NCBI GenBank assembly: GCA_034359265.1
Contig: CP136895.1
Coordinates: forward strand, 52,718,001 to 52,782,000
Length of the DNA: 64,000 nt
Direction of reading: 5' to 3'
From: Canna indica
Lineage: Eukaryota; Streptophyta; Magnoliopsida; Zingiberales; Cannaceae
Shown here: positions 55,434 to 64,000 of the stretch, in pieces
How positions within the stretch are numbered: position 1 is the first letter of the stretch
Layout: every line of letters starts with the position of its first letter
Notes under the pieces: model-generated
Databases searched by the model: none
What the model was told of the DNA's origin: nothing
Seen by the model: only the letters and a program-made list of their open reading frames with translations
Made by a program: the position numbers and the translations under genes

Positions 55434-56589
55434 TTACTAATGATTTATCTCAAGAGCTACAAAGAAAAGATCAAAATATTGAGAATGCAATGTCATTAGT
55501 AAAAGTATCTAAACGAAGATTGCAATTAATGAGAGATGAAGGATGAAACCCTTTATTGGATGAAGTTTCTCTCTTTTGTAACAAACATGAGATAATCATC
55601 CCAAATATGAATGATGTTTTTGTACTTCCTGGACGACCAACACGAAAATTAGAAAAAACCTCAAACTTACATCATTATCAGGTTGGGTTATTTTACCATG
55701 TGATTGATAGACAACTTCATGAACTCAACAATAAGTTCACAGAGAATTACTTCTTTCAGTGGCAAGCTTAAGTCCAAAAGATTATTTTATTTCATTTCAT
55801 AAACAAAAATTGATCCAACTTGCAAAATTTTATCCGACTGAATTTTTCGTTATAGATCTTATGATTTTAGATGATCAACTTGAGAATTATATTTTAGATG
55901 TCCGCTCAAATGATAAATTTTTAAACTTAAACACGCTCGTTGATCTTTCTGTAAAGTTAGTTGAAACAAAAAAACATATAGTCTACCCAATGATTTATAT
56001 ACTTTTGAAGTTAGTATTGATTCTTCATATGGCAACAACAAGTGTTGAAAGAATTTTTTCTATTATGAATTTTATAAAAAAATAAACTACGTAATCGGAT
56101 GGGAGATGAATGGTTAAATGATTATTTGATTACATACATTAAGAAAGAAGTATTTGACAACATTGATAACGAAAAAAATTTACAATATTTTCAAAATATG
56201 AAGACTTGTCGAGGTCGACTATCAAAATTAGCTTGAAGTTGAAGTCTTGAAAATTTATGTATTAATTTGCTCCACTAATAAAAAATTTTGAATCCGCCGT
56301 TGAACCTATGATTTTGAATTAATTTCAATAAAATTTCTATTTTACTAAAATTTTATCCTACAACACATGATATACTAGTCTACACGGAGATTTGATTTTA
56401 AAAAAATATGGACAATTGTCATTGATTCGAGAAAAGTCAAATTGATGGAAAAATAAAAAAACATTGATGAAATTGTATTTTTTTTATAATTTCAGGACCA
56501 AACTAAAATTAACGGAGACCGTACTTTTGAGGTTGCCAATTTTAGTAGCCTTGAAATCATACAAGGCCCCACCACCACACACCTAATCC

Positions 56590-56656
56590 GAAATTAGCCA
56601 ATAAGATCTATAACCTTCGTCCTTTTCTCCTCTGCCTTCCCTTTCTATTCCTCCAC
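56590..56656 (+). promoter_or_regulatory. Probable core promoter/5' leader of the PR-1-like gene
   Basis: A CCAAT motif (TAGCCAATAAG, about 56595) and a TATA-like CTATAACC (about 56609) lie 50-60 bp before the ATG, followed by a C/T-rich leader typical of plant genes. Position is the main argument. Confidence 0.4.
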
Positions 56657-57682
56657 ATGCATGATCGACGCATGGCGATGCCGGCGTCTGCTCTCCTCCC
56701 CCTCCTCGTTCTCCTCTCCTTCCTCCCTCCCTCCGCCCCACAGAGCTCTCCTTCTCCCATTGCCTCTCCGCTTCTTCCGTCACCAACCGCCAACGCCGGC
56801 ATCAATGGCAACGTAGAAACTCCTCTGCCGACTACGAGGAAGCTCGGAGCCAGAAAACGCTTCAAACCCCTGGTCAACGCACTCGCCTTCAAAAAAAGAA
56901 GATCCAAAAGTATCATGAGAACCGACAAGGACGAAGGCAGTTTTCTCAATGGCGGCAAAGCTGCCGCTATAGTAAGCCCGCTGCTGCTGACGCCTCCGAC
57001 GACGACGACTCCACTTTCTCCTCCTCCAACGACTCCACCTCCTCCTCCTCCTACGAGTCCGCCTCCTCCTCCTCCTTCGCCTCCTCCTCCTCCTCCTCCT
57101 CCTCCTACGACACCACCTGCGCCCTCTCCATCTTCCTACTATCCTTTTCATCCTCCTACTCTTCCTCCGCCACCTCCACCTCCACCGACAGAGTCTCCTG
57201 TGCCCCCGAGCGGAGGAGGGTTCGTCCCCCCACCCAGCGGGAGGAGATGGAGAAGCAACATTGTGCGAGAGTTCCTGCTGCCGCACAACCAGGTGCGGGC
57301 GGCGCTGGGCGAGCCTGCCTTGGCATGGAACAAGACGTTGGCCAGGTTCGCGCGGCGGTGGGCGGAGACGAGGCGAGGCGACTGCGCCATGATCCACTCG
57401 AGCGGGCCGTATGGAGAGAACTTGTTCTGGGGGTCGGGGTGGGACTGGACGGCGTCGCAGGCGGTGTTGAACTGGGCGGAGGAGATGGTCGACTACAACC
57501 GCGCCGACAACTCGTGCACGCCGGGGAAGGTGTGCGGCCATTTCACGCAGATCGTGTGGAACAGCACCACGACGGTGGGCTGCGCGCGGGTGGAGTGCTA
57601 CGCCGGCGGCGTCATCATCACCTGCAACTACCACCCGCCCGGCAACTGGCTCGGCGAGAGCCCCTTCCACGAACGTTATTGA
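56657..57682 (+). CDS. Secreted proline-rich CAP/PR-1-like protein, 341 residues
   Basis: An intronless GC-rich gene, the one clear host gene here. The first ATG is at 56657. The third in-frame ATG (residue 8) or the second (residue 6, 56672) may be the real start, since MAMPASALLPLLVLLSFLPPSAPQ makes the better signal peptide, cleaved after about residue 28. Residues about 30-110 are basic and unassigned (KLGARKRFKPLVNALAFKKRRSK). Residues about 112-190 are a Pro/Thr/Ser-rich extensin-like hinge (SPPPPPPSPPPPPPPPP). A CAP domain follows at about 201-341 with LPHNQVRAALGEP, YGENLFWGSG, CGHFTQIVWN and ITCNYHPPGN. Candidate CAP-cavity residues H210, E254, E276, H295 and six Cys (243, 287, 293, 309, 314, 323) are present. 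Usual PR-1 proteins are about 160-180 residues, so the N-terminal half is an extension. It probably acts in the apoplast or cell wall; its biochemical role is not shown by the sequence. Confidence 0.93.
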   Translation: MHDRRMAMPASALLPLLVLLSFLPPSAPQSSPSPIASPLLPSPTANAGINGNVETPLPTTRKLGARKRFKPLVNALAFKKRRSKSIMRTDKDEGSFLNGGKAAAIVSPLLLTPPTTTTPLSPPPTTPPPPPPTSPPPPPPSPPPPPPPPPTTPPAPSPSSYYPFHPPTLPPPPPPPPTESPVPPSGGGFVPPPSGRRWRSNIVREFLLPHNQVRAALGEPALAWNKTLARFARRWAETRRGDCAMIHSSGPYGENLFWGSGWDWTASQAVLNWAEEMVDYNRADNSCTPGKVCGHFTQIVWNSTTTVGCARVECYAGGVIITCNYHPPGNWLGESPFHERY

Positions 57683-58268
57683 CGAGGGAATTTAAGATAT
57701 ATAATGTAATCATATCGAGAGAAGAAGGAGAAAACAACAAGAGAAAGGCAGGAAGCTTCGCATGCATGGATGGATTTTTTATTGTTTTTTGTTAATATAT
57801 CAAAACTATGAAAGCTCTCGTTGTTAATTAATTACTTGCAAATGCTTGTCATCCTTAAAAATTGGGGCTGGCAGAAAATTAATCACGTAAGAAATTCTAT
57901 TTCTTTCTTATTTAATTGACAGAAAATAAACAAAACGTAGATACATAGAATGGATTGCGTTCATTTTCATATAAAATATATTTTTATCCCTAGGTATAAA
58001 TACATTTCTATATGAAAGGTTTTTCATAATAATAAGTATTATAATATATTATATTTTATATAATACTATTTATGTTGCAAGTGTTTTTATCGTATATAGA
58101 TCAATACAATATGTATATTTTTATAATATTATACTGATTGGTTTTCAAACAGTTTTGGATTTAGATGAAAATTTCTAATTTTTTTTATTTTAATTCAAAA
58201 AAATTGACAAATCTAATCCAAACGTTAGCGAACTTAACAAATTTATCCCACCTTTTAATTTGCATCAA
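57683..58268. other. 3' flank of the PR-1-like gene
   Basis: AT-rich sequence with no coding signal. It should hold the 3' UTR and polyadenylation region of the PR-1-like gene (several AATAAA-like strings, for example GAAAATAAAC near 57913). I see nothing else. Confidence 0.5.
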
Positions 58269-58648
58269 TTATAACTCATACTTTCGAATTTACGTCAATT
58301 CTAACCCTTCGACTACTTGTTGTTAATCGGGTCGTTAGTTGCTGACTTGGCATTCCAGTCAGCAACATATTTAATATTTTTTAATCATAAATTACCACGT
58401 TAGCATATGCGAAAATAAAAAAATAAAAAAATAAAAAATATGTGGGGGAAGGGGGCGGACGATGGTTTTAATTTTATTTATTTATTATTTATTTTTTATT
58501 ATTTTGCATGCGCTGACATGGCAAGTTATGATTAAAAAATATTAAATACGTTGTTGACTGGGATGCCAAGTCAGCAACTAACGGCTCGATTAACAGCAAG
58601 TAGACGGAGGGTTAGAATTGATGTAAATTTGGAAGTATGGGTTATAAC
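58269..58648. mobile_element. Foldback element with arms of about 150 bp
   Basis: The left arm (58269 to about 58421, TTATAACTCATACTTTCGAATTTACG...) is largely the reverse complement of the right arm (about 58490-58648, ...GTAAATTTGGAAGTATGGGTTATAA). Both include GTTAGTTGCTGACTTGGCAT / ATGCCAAGTCAGCAACTAAC. An A/T-rich loop with a short GGGGGAAGGGGGCGG separates them. No TSD was identified. The structure is that of foldback or Mutator-like terminal repeats. Confidence 0.8.
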
Positions 58649-59486
58649 CTATGAAGCATCGACACTGACAAGGACACGGGACACGACACGAACACGGGGA
58701 CACACCAATTTCAAAAATTTACAACACACGAACACGGCATATATAGCATATATATAAATTAATTTTTTTAAAAAAATTACATAGTTTATATATATATATA
58801 TAGTTCAAGAATTTATAATAATATCACGATACTTTCATTGATATCAAACTTCTAATTTTTAGTTTTTCTAGGCCCCTTTCAAAATATATGAAGCGTTCTA
58901 GATAATTTCTTGTGTCAATACTTACTATTTCTTAGCCCCTTCCAAAAGCATGGGGCACAATATCTATTAAAATCTACCAAAAAAATTCTAAATTAGCATG
59001 TCTTAGTAGAACTAGTCATGTTCAACCACACGTAAATAAAAAAGTTAAGTAGAGTCACACTATCTTCTTCATCAATCATGGTTGTTATCTTCTTCATTGA
59101 AAAATATTATTCTCTCCAACTCTGGTTCATCAAGAGAAAGATTCACAACTTCAAGGATTCCATTATCTTCATCAATTGAAAATTCATGTTCTGTAATATT
59201 ACTAATATCGTCTCACATTATTGTTTCTCCTTTATTGTATTGACGAGTTTTTCTTGAAATGAGACGAAGATTACTATGGACAAATACTAAACTCTCTGCA
59301 CGTTTAGGCTTCATCTTGTTCCTTTTAAGGGAATAGATAGAAGAGTAAGTGCTCCAATTTCTTTCACAACAACAAGAAGATAAAATACTCAATTCCCTTG
59401 ATTGTTTTATTATTATTTTTAAAAAGATGCATGGCTGGCCGTGTCCGAGCGTGTCCGAGCGTGTCCAAGCCGTGTCCGGGCGTGTC
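58649..59486 (-). mobile_element. hAT transposon remnant with GTGTCC-type termini
   Basis: The left side has AAGGACACGGGACACGACACG and the right side has four GTGTCCGAGC-like units (59441-59486), inverted relative to each other. Between them the minus strand at about 59230-59400 encodes a fragment resembling a hAT C-terminal region (LSSCCCERNWSTYSSIYSLKRNK followed by LVFVHSNLRLISR). Most of the transposase is missing. The LINE text starts right after the last GTGTC. Confidence 0.72.
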
Positions 59487-60480
59487 AATTTTCCCTTTTA
59501 ATTCTAAAGAGGCTGTGAATTCCATTCTTACGGGAGGACCATGGTCTCTAAGGGGAGACATCCTCCGTCTCATACCTTGGAAACCATTGTTCAAATTGTG
59601 GGAAGAGCGGTTTTCTATTGCCTCTATTTGGATTCGCCTTCAATCTCTCCCCTTGGAGTTCTGGAGTGACAATTGTATTCGACATATTGCTTCCAATTTT
59701 AGTTCAATTTTGCGCGTTGATGAACGCTCTTTTAGTTTTGAGCGTGGTAGATACGTCCGAGTTTGCGTTGAATTAAACCTTGCTCTTCCCCTTCGTCAAG
59801 GGATCTGGATTTCTATTGGTGAACACGAATTTTTCTTTCCGGTTTGCTATGAGAATTTGCCTTCTGTGTGCTTCCAATGTGGTCTCATAGGGCATCGGGA
59901 AGCCGACTGCCCTAAACTGACTCTTTCCAAGTCTTCTATGGATTCCATGGATGTTACTTCAGATTTAAATTCCTCTGTTTCTCAAAACCCTAATTTGTCT
60001 CTTTCAGTTTCTTCGGATTTGAAAAAATCGGCTTCTATTTTTTATCCACTCGATGTGGATAAACCTCTTGTGTGCCCCTGGATTGAGGTCCAGCGTTGAA
60101 ATTCTCGCTAGAACCATCCTCGTAGTGTGTGCCATCCCTTTTCATTAGGGGAAGGTCGTGCTCGGACTAAGGAGACTGTCGTTGGTTCTGCTCAGGTAGG
60201 TGATCAGGTAAACCTCCATTTTGTTCCTATTGATTATTTGGATTATAACCCTAAGCCCTCTTCTCTTGTGGCTCCTTCCGATAAGGCTCTCAAAAATTCC
60301 ACTCCTCAACCTAGGGTAGCTCAGCCAATTACGCCCCAAAAGCCTTCCTCCATTCCTGTGGGAACTAAAACTAAAAAACCCCATGTGAGTTCTCAATTCT
60401 TGAAGAAGTTTGCTACTTCCTCTAATATCTCTTTATCCATTGATTCTCTGGGATCAAAAATCCCTCCCCCAATTAGCTTC
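59487..60480 (+). pseudogene. L1-type LINE ORF1 (DUF4283 and zinc knuckle), 5'-truncated
   Basis: From the junction with the hAT remnant the frame reads FNSKEAVNSILTGGPWSLRGDILRLIPW and PLEFWSDNCIRHIA, then VRVCVELNLALPL (DUF4283) and the knuckle CFQCGLIGHREADCP. A stop at about 60099 divides it from a Ser/Pro-rich tail to 60480. The beginning of DUF4283 is missing. ORF1 proteins bind the LINE RNA. Confidence 0.85.
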
Positions 60481-60714
60481 TGAACTTAATATTGTTTTTA
60501 ATGCTTAAGCTAATGGTATTAATTATGGTGTGGTGTCTAGAGTTTCATAAAAAAAAACCCTCCAAGCCACCTAGATTAAGCAATAGAGTTGGTAACTCTT
60601 ATCTTACCATTGGCTCTTCTAATAAAAGGCAAAGATCTAATTCAATGTCTGATACTAAGGTAGTAGAGCCCTCTACCATTTCTGTTTCTCCTACCCAACT
60701 CGAAATCCCCCCTA

Positions 60715-62644
60715 ATGATCATGAACCTATTGAACTGGAATGTTAGAGGAGCATGGAGGAAGCCAGTGAGGGAATTTCTTACTTTGCATATTAGTGTTTC
60801 TAATGTCAAAGTTTGCATTTTGCAAGAGACTCACCTGGACATTAATAAATCCAATAGACTTATCATATCTTTTGGTAGATCCTGGAGTGGGGCTATCCAG
60901 CCTAGCTCTGGTGCTTCAGGTGGCATTATTATTGCATGGAATACTGAATGGTTTAAGCTCAGGTGATTTCTACTCTTGCTCAAGTTATAAATATTCTAAT
61001 TAAAATTGACACTTCTGAGCCTTTCTTATTATCTGCTATGTATGAAAGTACTGATCCTTGCCTTAGATCTGCCCTCTCGAATTCTTTTATGGATCTTGAT
61101 TTGGAGGCTTATCCTTGGTTAATCCTAGGAGATTTTAATTGTATCCTAAATAGTACTGATTAACTTTGAGGGTTTCCTTTTAAATTAACTAATCTAATTA
61201 TTGATTTTCGTAGTTTCATTAATAACTGTGGCTTGATTGATTTAGGTTTCTCTGGTCCTAATTATACTTGGTCTAATAATAGGGATGGATTAGCTAAAAT
61301 TTTAATTAGGCTTGATAGAGTATTTTCCAATGTTACATGGCTTCATTTTTTTGAAAATGCCTCGGTTAAGCATCTAAATAGAGTTACATCTGATCATAGG
61401 CCCTTACTTATTACTCTTCCCTCCAAAGCTCATGTAAAGAACAAATTATTTAAATTACAATATTTCTGGGCTGAATATGATGAAAGCATCACTGTTGTTG
61501 ATAATGCTTGGAATTTCATTACTAATTATGTTGATAACTCTATTTTCACTAAGAAATTTAGTATCACTAGAGGAGCTCTTAGTTTTTGGAACAAACACTT
61601 TTAGGCAAACTTGAGAATACTCTTGACACCACTATTAGTGACATTAATCTAGTAGAGGCTCTTGAGGGTTTGTCCCTTGCTCCTTCTGATATTGACTCTA
61701 GGTTAAGATCCCTTTATAATAAGTATATTGTTATTCAAAGGCAAATTTATCTTAAATGGTTGTTCAAATCTAAGACAAATTGGATTCAAGATGGGAAAAA
61801 GAATTCAGCTTACTATCGTAGAATTGTTACCATGCGTAGAAGGTTAAATTTCATTCCTTCTATTATTAATAATAACTCTAATTATCTAAATAATAGTAAG
61901 TACATTCTTAATGAATTTGTTGCTTTTTATTCAAATCTCTTGTCTTCTATGCCTACTGCTTTGAATACTTCTACTCCCTGGCATGTCTTTACAAAAATCC
62001 ATCATGATTCTTATAATTTCTTAACATGCTCCTTTACCGCTGATGAAATTTAGAACACTATTAAGTCTTTTAGCAATGGTAAAAGTCCCGGTTATGAAGG
62101 TTTTACCATTGAATTCTATAAAAAAGAATATTGGTATATTATTGGTGATGATTTTTGCTATGTTCTTCATGCTTTTCATGATACTGCTACCATACATGAA
62201 CATTGGAATAAAATCATATTAACTTTTATCCATAAATGCTCTAGTCCTAAAGTAGTAAAAGATTTTAGACCAATTGCTCTATGCAATTTGTCTTACAGAA
62301 TTATCTCTAAGGTAATTGCTAATAGGCTTAATATGCTCTTACCTCATTTGATTTCTATTAATCAGTCCGGCTTTGTTAAAAATAGGAATATACATGATAA
62401 CATCTTGATTGTGCAAAAACTTGCTCACTCCTTTTTTAATTCTAAAAGTAAGACTCTCTTTATTTTAGTCAAATTGGATCTTGAAAAAGCCTTTGACTCT
62501 CTCAAATGGGAGGCTATTCTTAAAGTGCTCTCTCTTAATGGCTTTCCTGACTTATTTATTCAATGGATTTATTCTTGCATATCTACTGCTTCTTTTGCTT
62601 GCTTAATTAATGGCATAGTTTCTAATTTTTTTCTTGCTAATAAA
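60715..62644 (+). pseudogene. L1-type LINE ORF2 (endonuclease-RT), interrupted
   Basis: The APE-type endonuclease is visible in pieces: LNWNVRGAWRKPVREFL, LQETHLD with the catalytic Glu, GGIIIAWN, LILGDFNCILN, GFSGPNYTWSN and SDHRPLLI. Several frameshifts and stops separate them (about 60965, 61160, 61603). The connector includes DGKKNSAYYRRI. RT blocks follow: GKSPGYEGFTIEFYKK, FRPIALCNLSYRIISKVIANRL, QSGFVKNRNIHDNILIVQ and LVKLDLEKAFDSLKWEAI with the first catalytic Asp. The reading ends at ANKCL, before the FADD box, where the E7 LTR is inserted. Confidence 0.9.
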
Positions 62645-64000
62645 TGTTTGTGAAATGGTCACACTAGAGGGGGTGAATAGTGTGTTAACTAGAACTATTT
62701 GCCTAAATTCGATTTTAAACATTTTCTTAAACTACTTAGGCAATTCACAACTGAACGACTAAATGCGGAAGCGATTAATGATAAAGCAATTAACACAAAC
62801 AAAATATCAATACTAACACAATGATTTATAGTGGTTTGGCCTCAATGCTTACTCCACTACCTAAGCACCCCGCTTAGGATTTCCAAATTAGTTTAACTAG
62901 ATTAATTAATTTTCTTACAATGAGGACTTTACACCGGAAAGCCTCCGCTCTCAAACCAAATGTACTTTCACACCAGAAAGTATTTCGCCTTCCTACCGAG
63001 AGCACTCTCCCACCTTAACCTAAGGACAACTCAACTAATCCTAGTAAACTAAGTTTACAATGGTGGATTTAAGCCTTAACACCAAGGCAACCACCAACTC
63101 AATCAACCTAGCACTCTAGGTTTACACAAATGATATACAATGAAAATAAACCACAAAATATACAAACAATGGAGCAAATAAATAATACAATAAATACTTA
63201 GCTCCAAAGAAAACTCCCTAGTCCTCTTGATGTCTTAAGATGATGAATCGGTGAAGCTTGAAGGCTAAATCAAGGAGTGGAGATCAAAACAAGGTTTCTG
63301 GCAAGGATGGCTCAATGAAAGCTTGTAGAGATGCTTAGGATCACACTTTGAGGATTGGAAGCATCAATGGTAGGCTTGGAATGAGTTTGGGATGGGTATT
63401 TATAACCCCCTAACAATCAAGGCTCGTCAACGAGCGTTTTTCTGCCCGTTGCCGATGCCCGATCGATCGTCAGTCGACCGACCGAGTGACCGACGGCATT
63501 ATGCCCATTCTAGGCATCGTTCAGTCGACCGAAATGCCTTTTGCCGATTTTCATTTTTTGTCGGTCAACCGAATCTGGGCAGGGTTGAATTCTTGTGTAT
63601 TTTTCTAGGCATGACTAATTTCTGAGTTCCATCTTTGCTAAGTCTACTCAATAACTTTAAAACATAAATGTTATATAAGGATTACCCCCATTTGAATTCA
63701 ATAAAAATATCTATAAAATCAAAATCCTTAAGAATCAAAATCTAACTTTTGGGATCTAGTATAAATTTTTGAAAAACTTTTGGTAGGCTAAAGGCTTACA
63801 AAAAATCCTTAAAAATATCTTGTTATCTAGTTTTTACCTAATTAATAAATAATTACCGACACTTTTGGTGCCAAGAAAATGTCTAGGTTTTATAGCCCTC
63901 CAAGGAGCTTCCTAAGCTTAGTGAATTTCAGGGTCATTTTCTGATTTTTCGGTTTTTCATATTTTGGGGTTCGAGATTGGTTTTTGGGTTTCTTTGCATC
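62645..64000 (-). mobile_element. Copia LTR E7 (gag-only family), runs off the window
   Basis: TGTTTGTGAAATGGTCACACTAGAGG marks the LTR end inserted in the LINE RT. Family landmarks follow in order: the CCTAAGC/GCTTAGG hairpin near 62859, minus-strand TATAAATA at 63397-63404 and a palindrome cluster at about 63460-63570. By comparison with other copies about 200-300 bp of LTR remain beyond the window. Whether it is a solo LTR or the 3' LTR of a full element cannot be seen. The expected left TSD is ATAAA (62640-62644). Confidence 0.88.

Larger units (their letters stand above)
53726..56235 (+). pseudogene. hAT-type transposase-like pseudogene (DUF4371 and dimerisation region)
   Basis: Recognisable blocks in order: FDQMFKNARGNLKLIAPDIQK; after a 1-bp shift NCAASETTKAIIDDLGSDFFVILIDESCDIS with the first catalytic-type Asp; LSISKIRWQGYDGPTNIQGEF (second Asp); FHCFAHQLQWAL; a frameshift around 54310. 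A MITE lies at 54612-55433. Then come LPGRPTRKLEKTSNLHHYQ, FYHVIDRQLHELNNKF and the C-terminal dimerisation block ATTSVERIFSIMNFIKK with the conserved Glu; stops follow. This matches plant TTF-type/ZMYM1-like hAT transposases. At least four frame lesions and the MITE make it non-functional. Confidence 0.82.
52804..56303 (+). mobile_element. hAT-superfamily transposon remnant (approximate ends)
   Basis: A transposase pseudogene of the DUF4371/ZMYM1-like hAT type occupies 53726-56235. A possible 5' end CAGTGGCTCCCA at 52804 and 3' end TGAATCCGCCGTTG at about 56303 resemble the common plant hAT terminus CAGTGGCGGA. No clear 8-bp TSD is visible. The 5' part holds a C/T/G-rich segment with 59-bp repeats. 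Confidence 0.6.

Noticed and set aside
56780..57670. 296-residue minus-strand ORF, Arg-rich
   Set aside because: It is the antisense shadow of the GC-rich PR-1-like gene, low complexity opposite the proline hinge.

Overview
This window is plant nuclear DNA, almost certainly from a flowering plant and probably a monocot. The monocot guess rests on one GC-rich, intronless PR-1-type gene and on very large nested LTR retrotransposons with (T)TGGTATCAGAGC primer-binding sites; it is an inference. Only one gene looks intact and host-encoded: a secreted, proline-rich CAP/PR-1-like protein at 56657-57682. Nearly everything else is transposable-element DNA, mostly decayed.

Layout. E0 (1-2934, minus) is the 5' end of a Ty1/copia-type element. 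E1 (2935-50683, plus) is a Ty3/gypsy chromovirus with a canonical chromodomain; its gag-protease half (3726-5612) and its pol half (18439-21095) were pushed apart by later insertions. E2 (5613-18433, minus, TSD CCAAA) is a pol-bearing copia element inside E1. E3 (6611-13244, plus) is a Tekay/Del-like gypsy element inside E2's 3' LTR; its right end is fused by deletion to the middle of E2's reverse transcriptase. E4a and E4b (21096-27259 and 27260-50540, minus) are head-to-tail gag-only copia elements inside E1. E5 (29087-48312, plus, TSD GACAT) is a Tekay-like gypsy element inside E4b. E5 in turn holds a solo copia LTR (32428-34193, TSD AGGTG), an inverted integrase-LTR fragment (34442-35216) and the complete gag-only copia element E6 (37368-45126, plus, TSD AAGAT). 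A tRNA-derived SINE sits in E4b at 49682-49794. The nest is four levels deep.

Right of the nest (50684-64000) are a diverged 200-bp duplication, candidate MITEs, a hAT-type DUF4371 transposase pseudogene split by an 822-bp hAT MITE with a perfect 8-bp TSD, the PR-1-like gene, a foldback element, a second hAT remnant, an L1-type LINE broken in its RT domain, and another copia LTR (E7) running off the end.

The most interesting system is the copia family E0/E4a/E4b/S/E6/E7. Its members encode only Gag, followed by about 3.2 kb of non-coding RNA-like sequence with repeated hairpins. Their LTRs carry dense arrays of the palindrome TCGGTCGACCGA about 50-80 bp upstream of a TATA box, and a stem-loop conserved with compensatory changes in the pol-bearing relative E2. 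This suggests a non-autonomous family that supplies its own Gag and borrows Pol from E2-like partners. That mobilisation model is inference.
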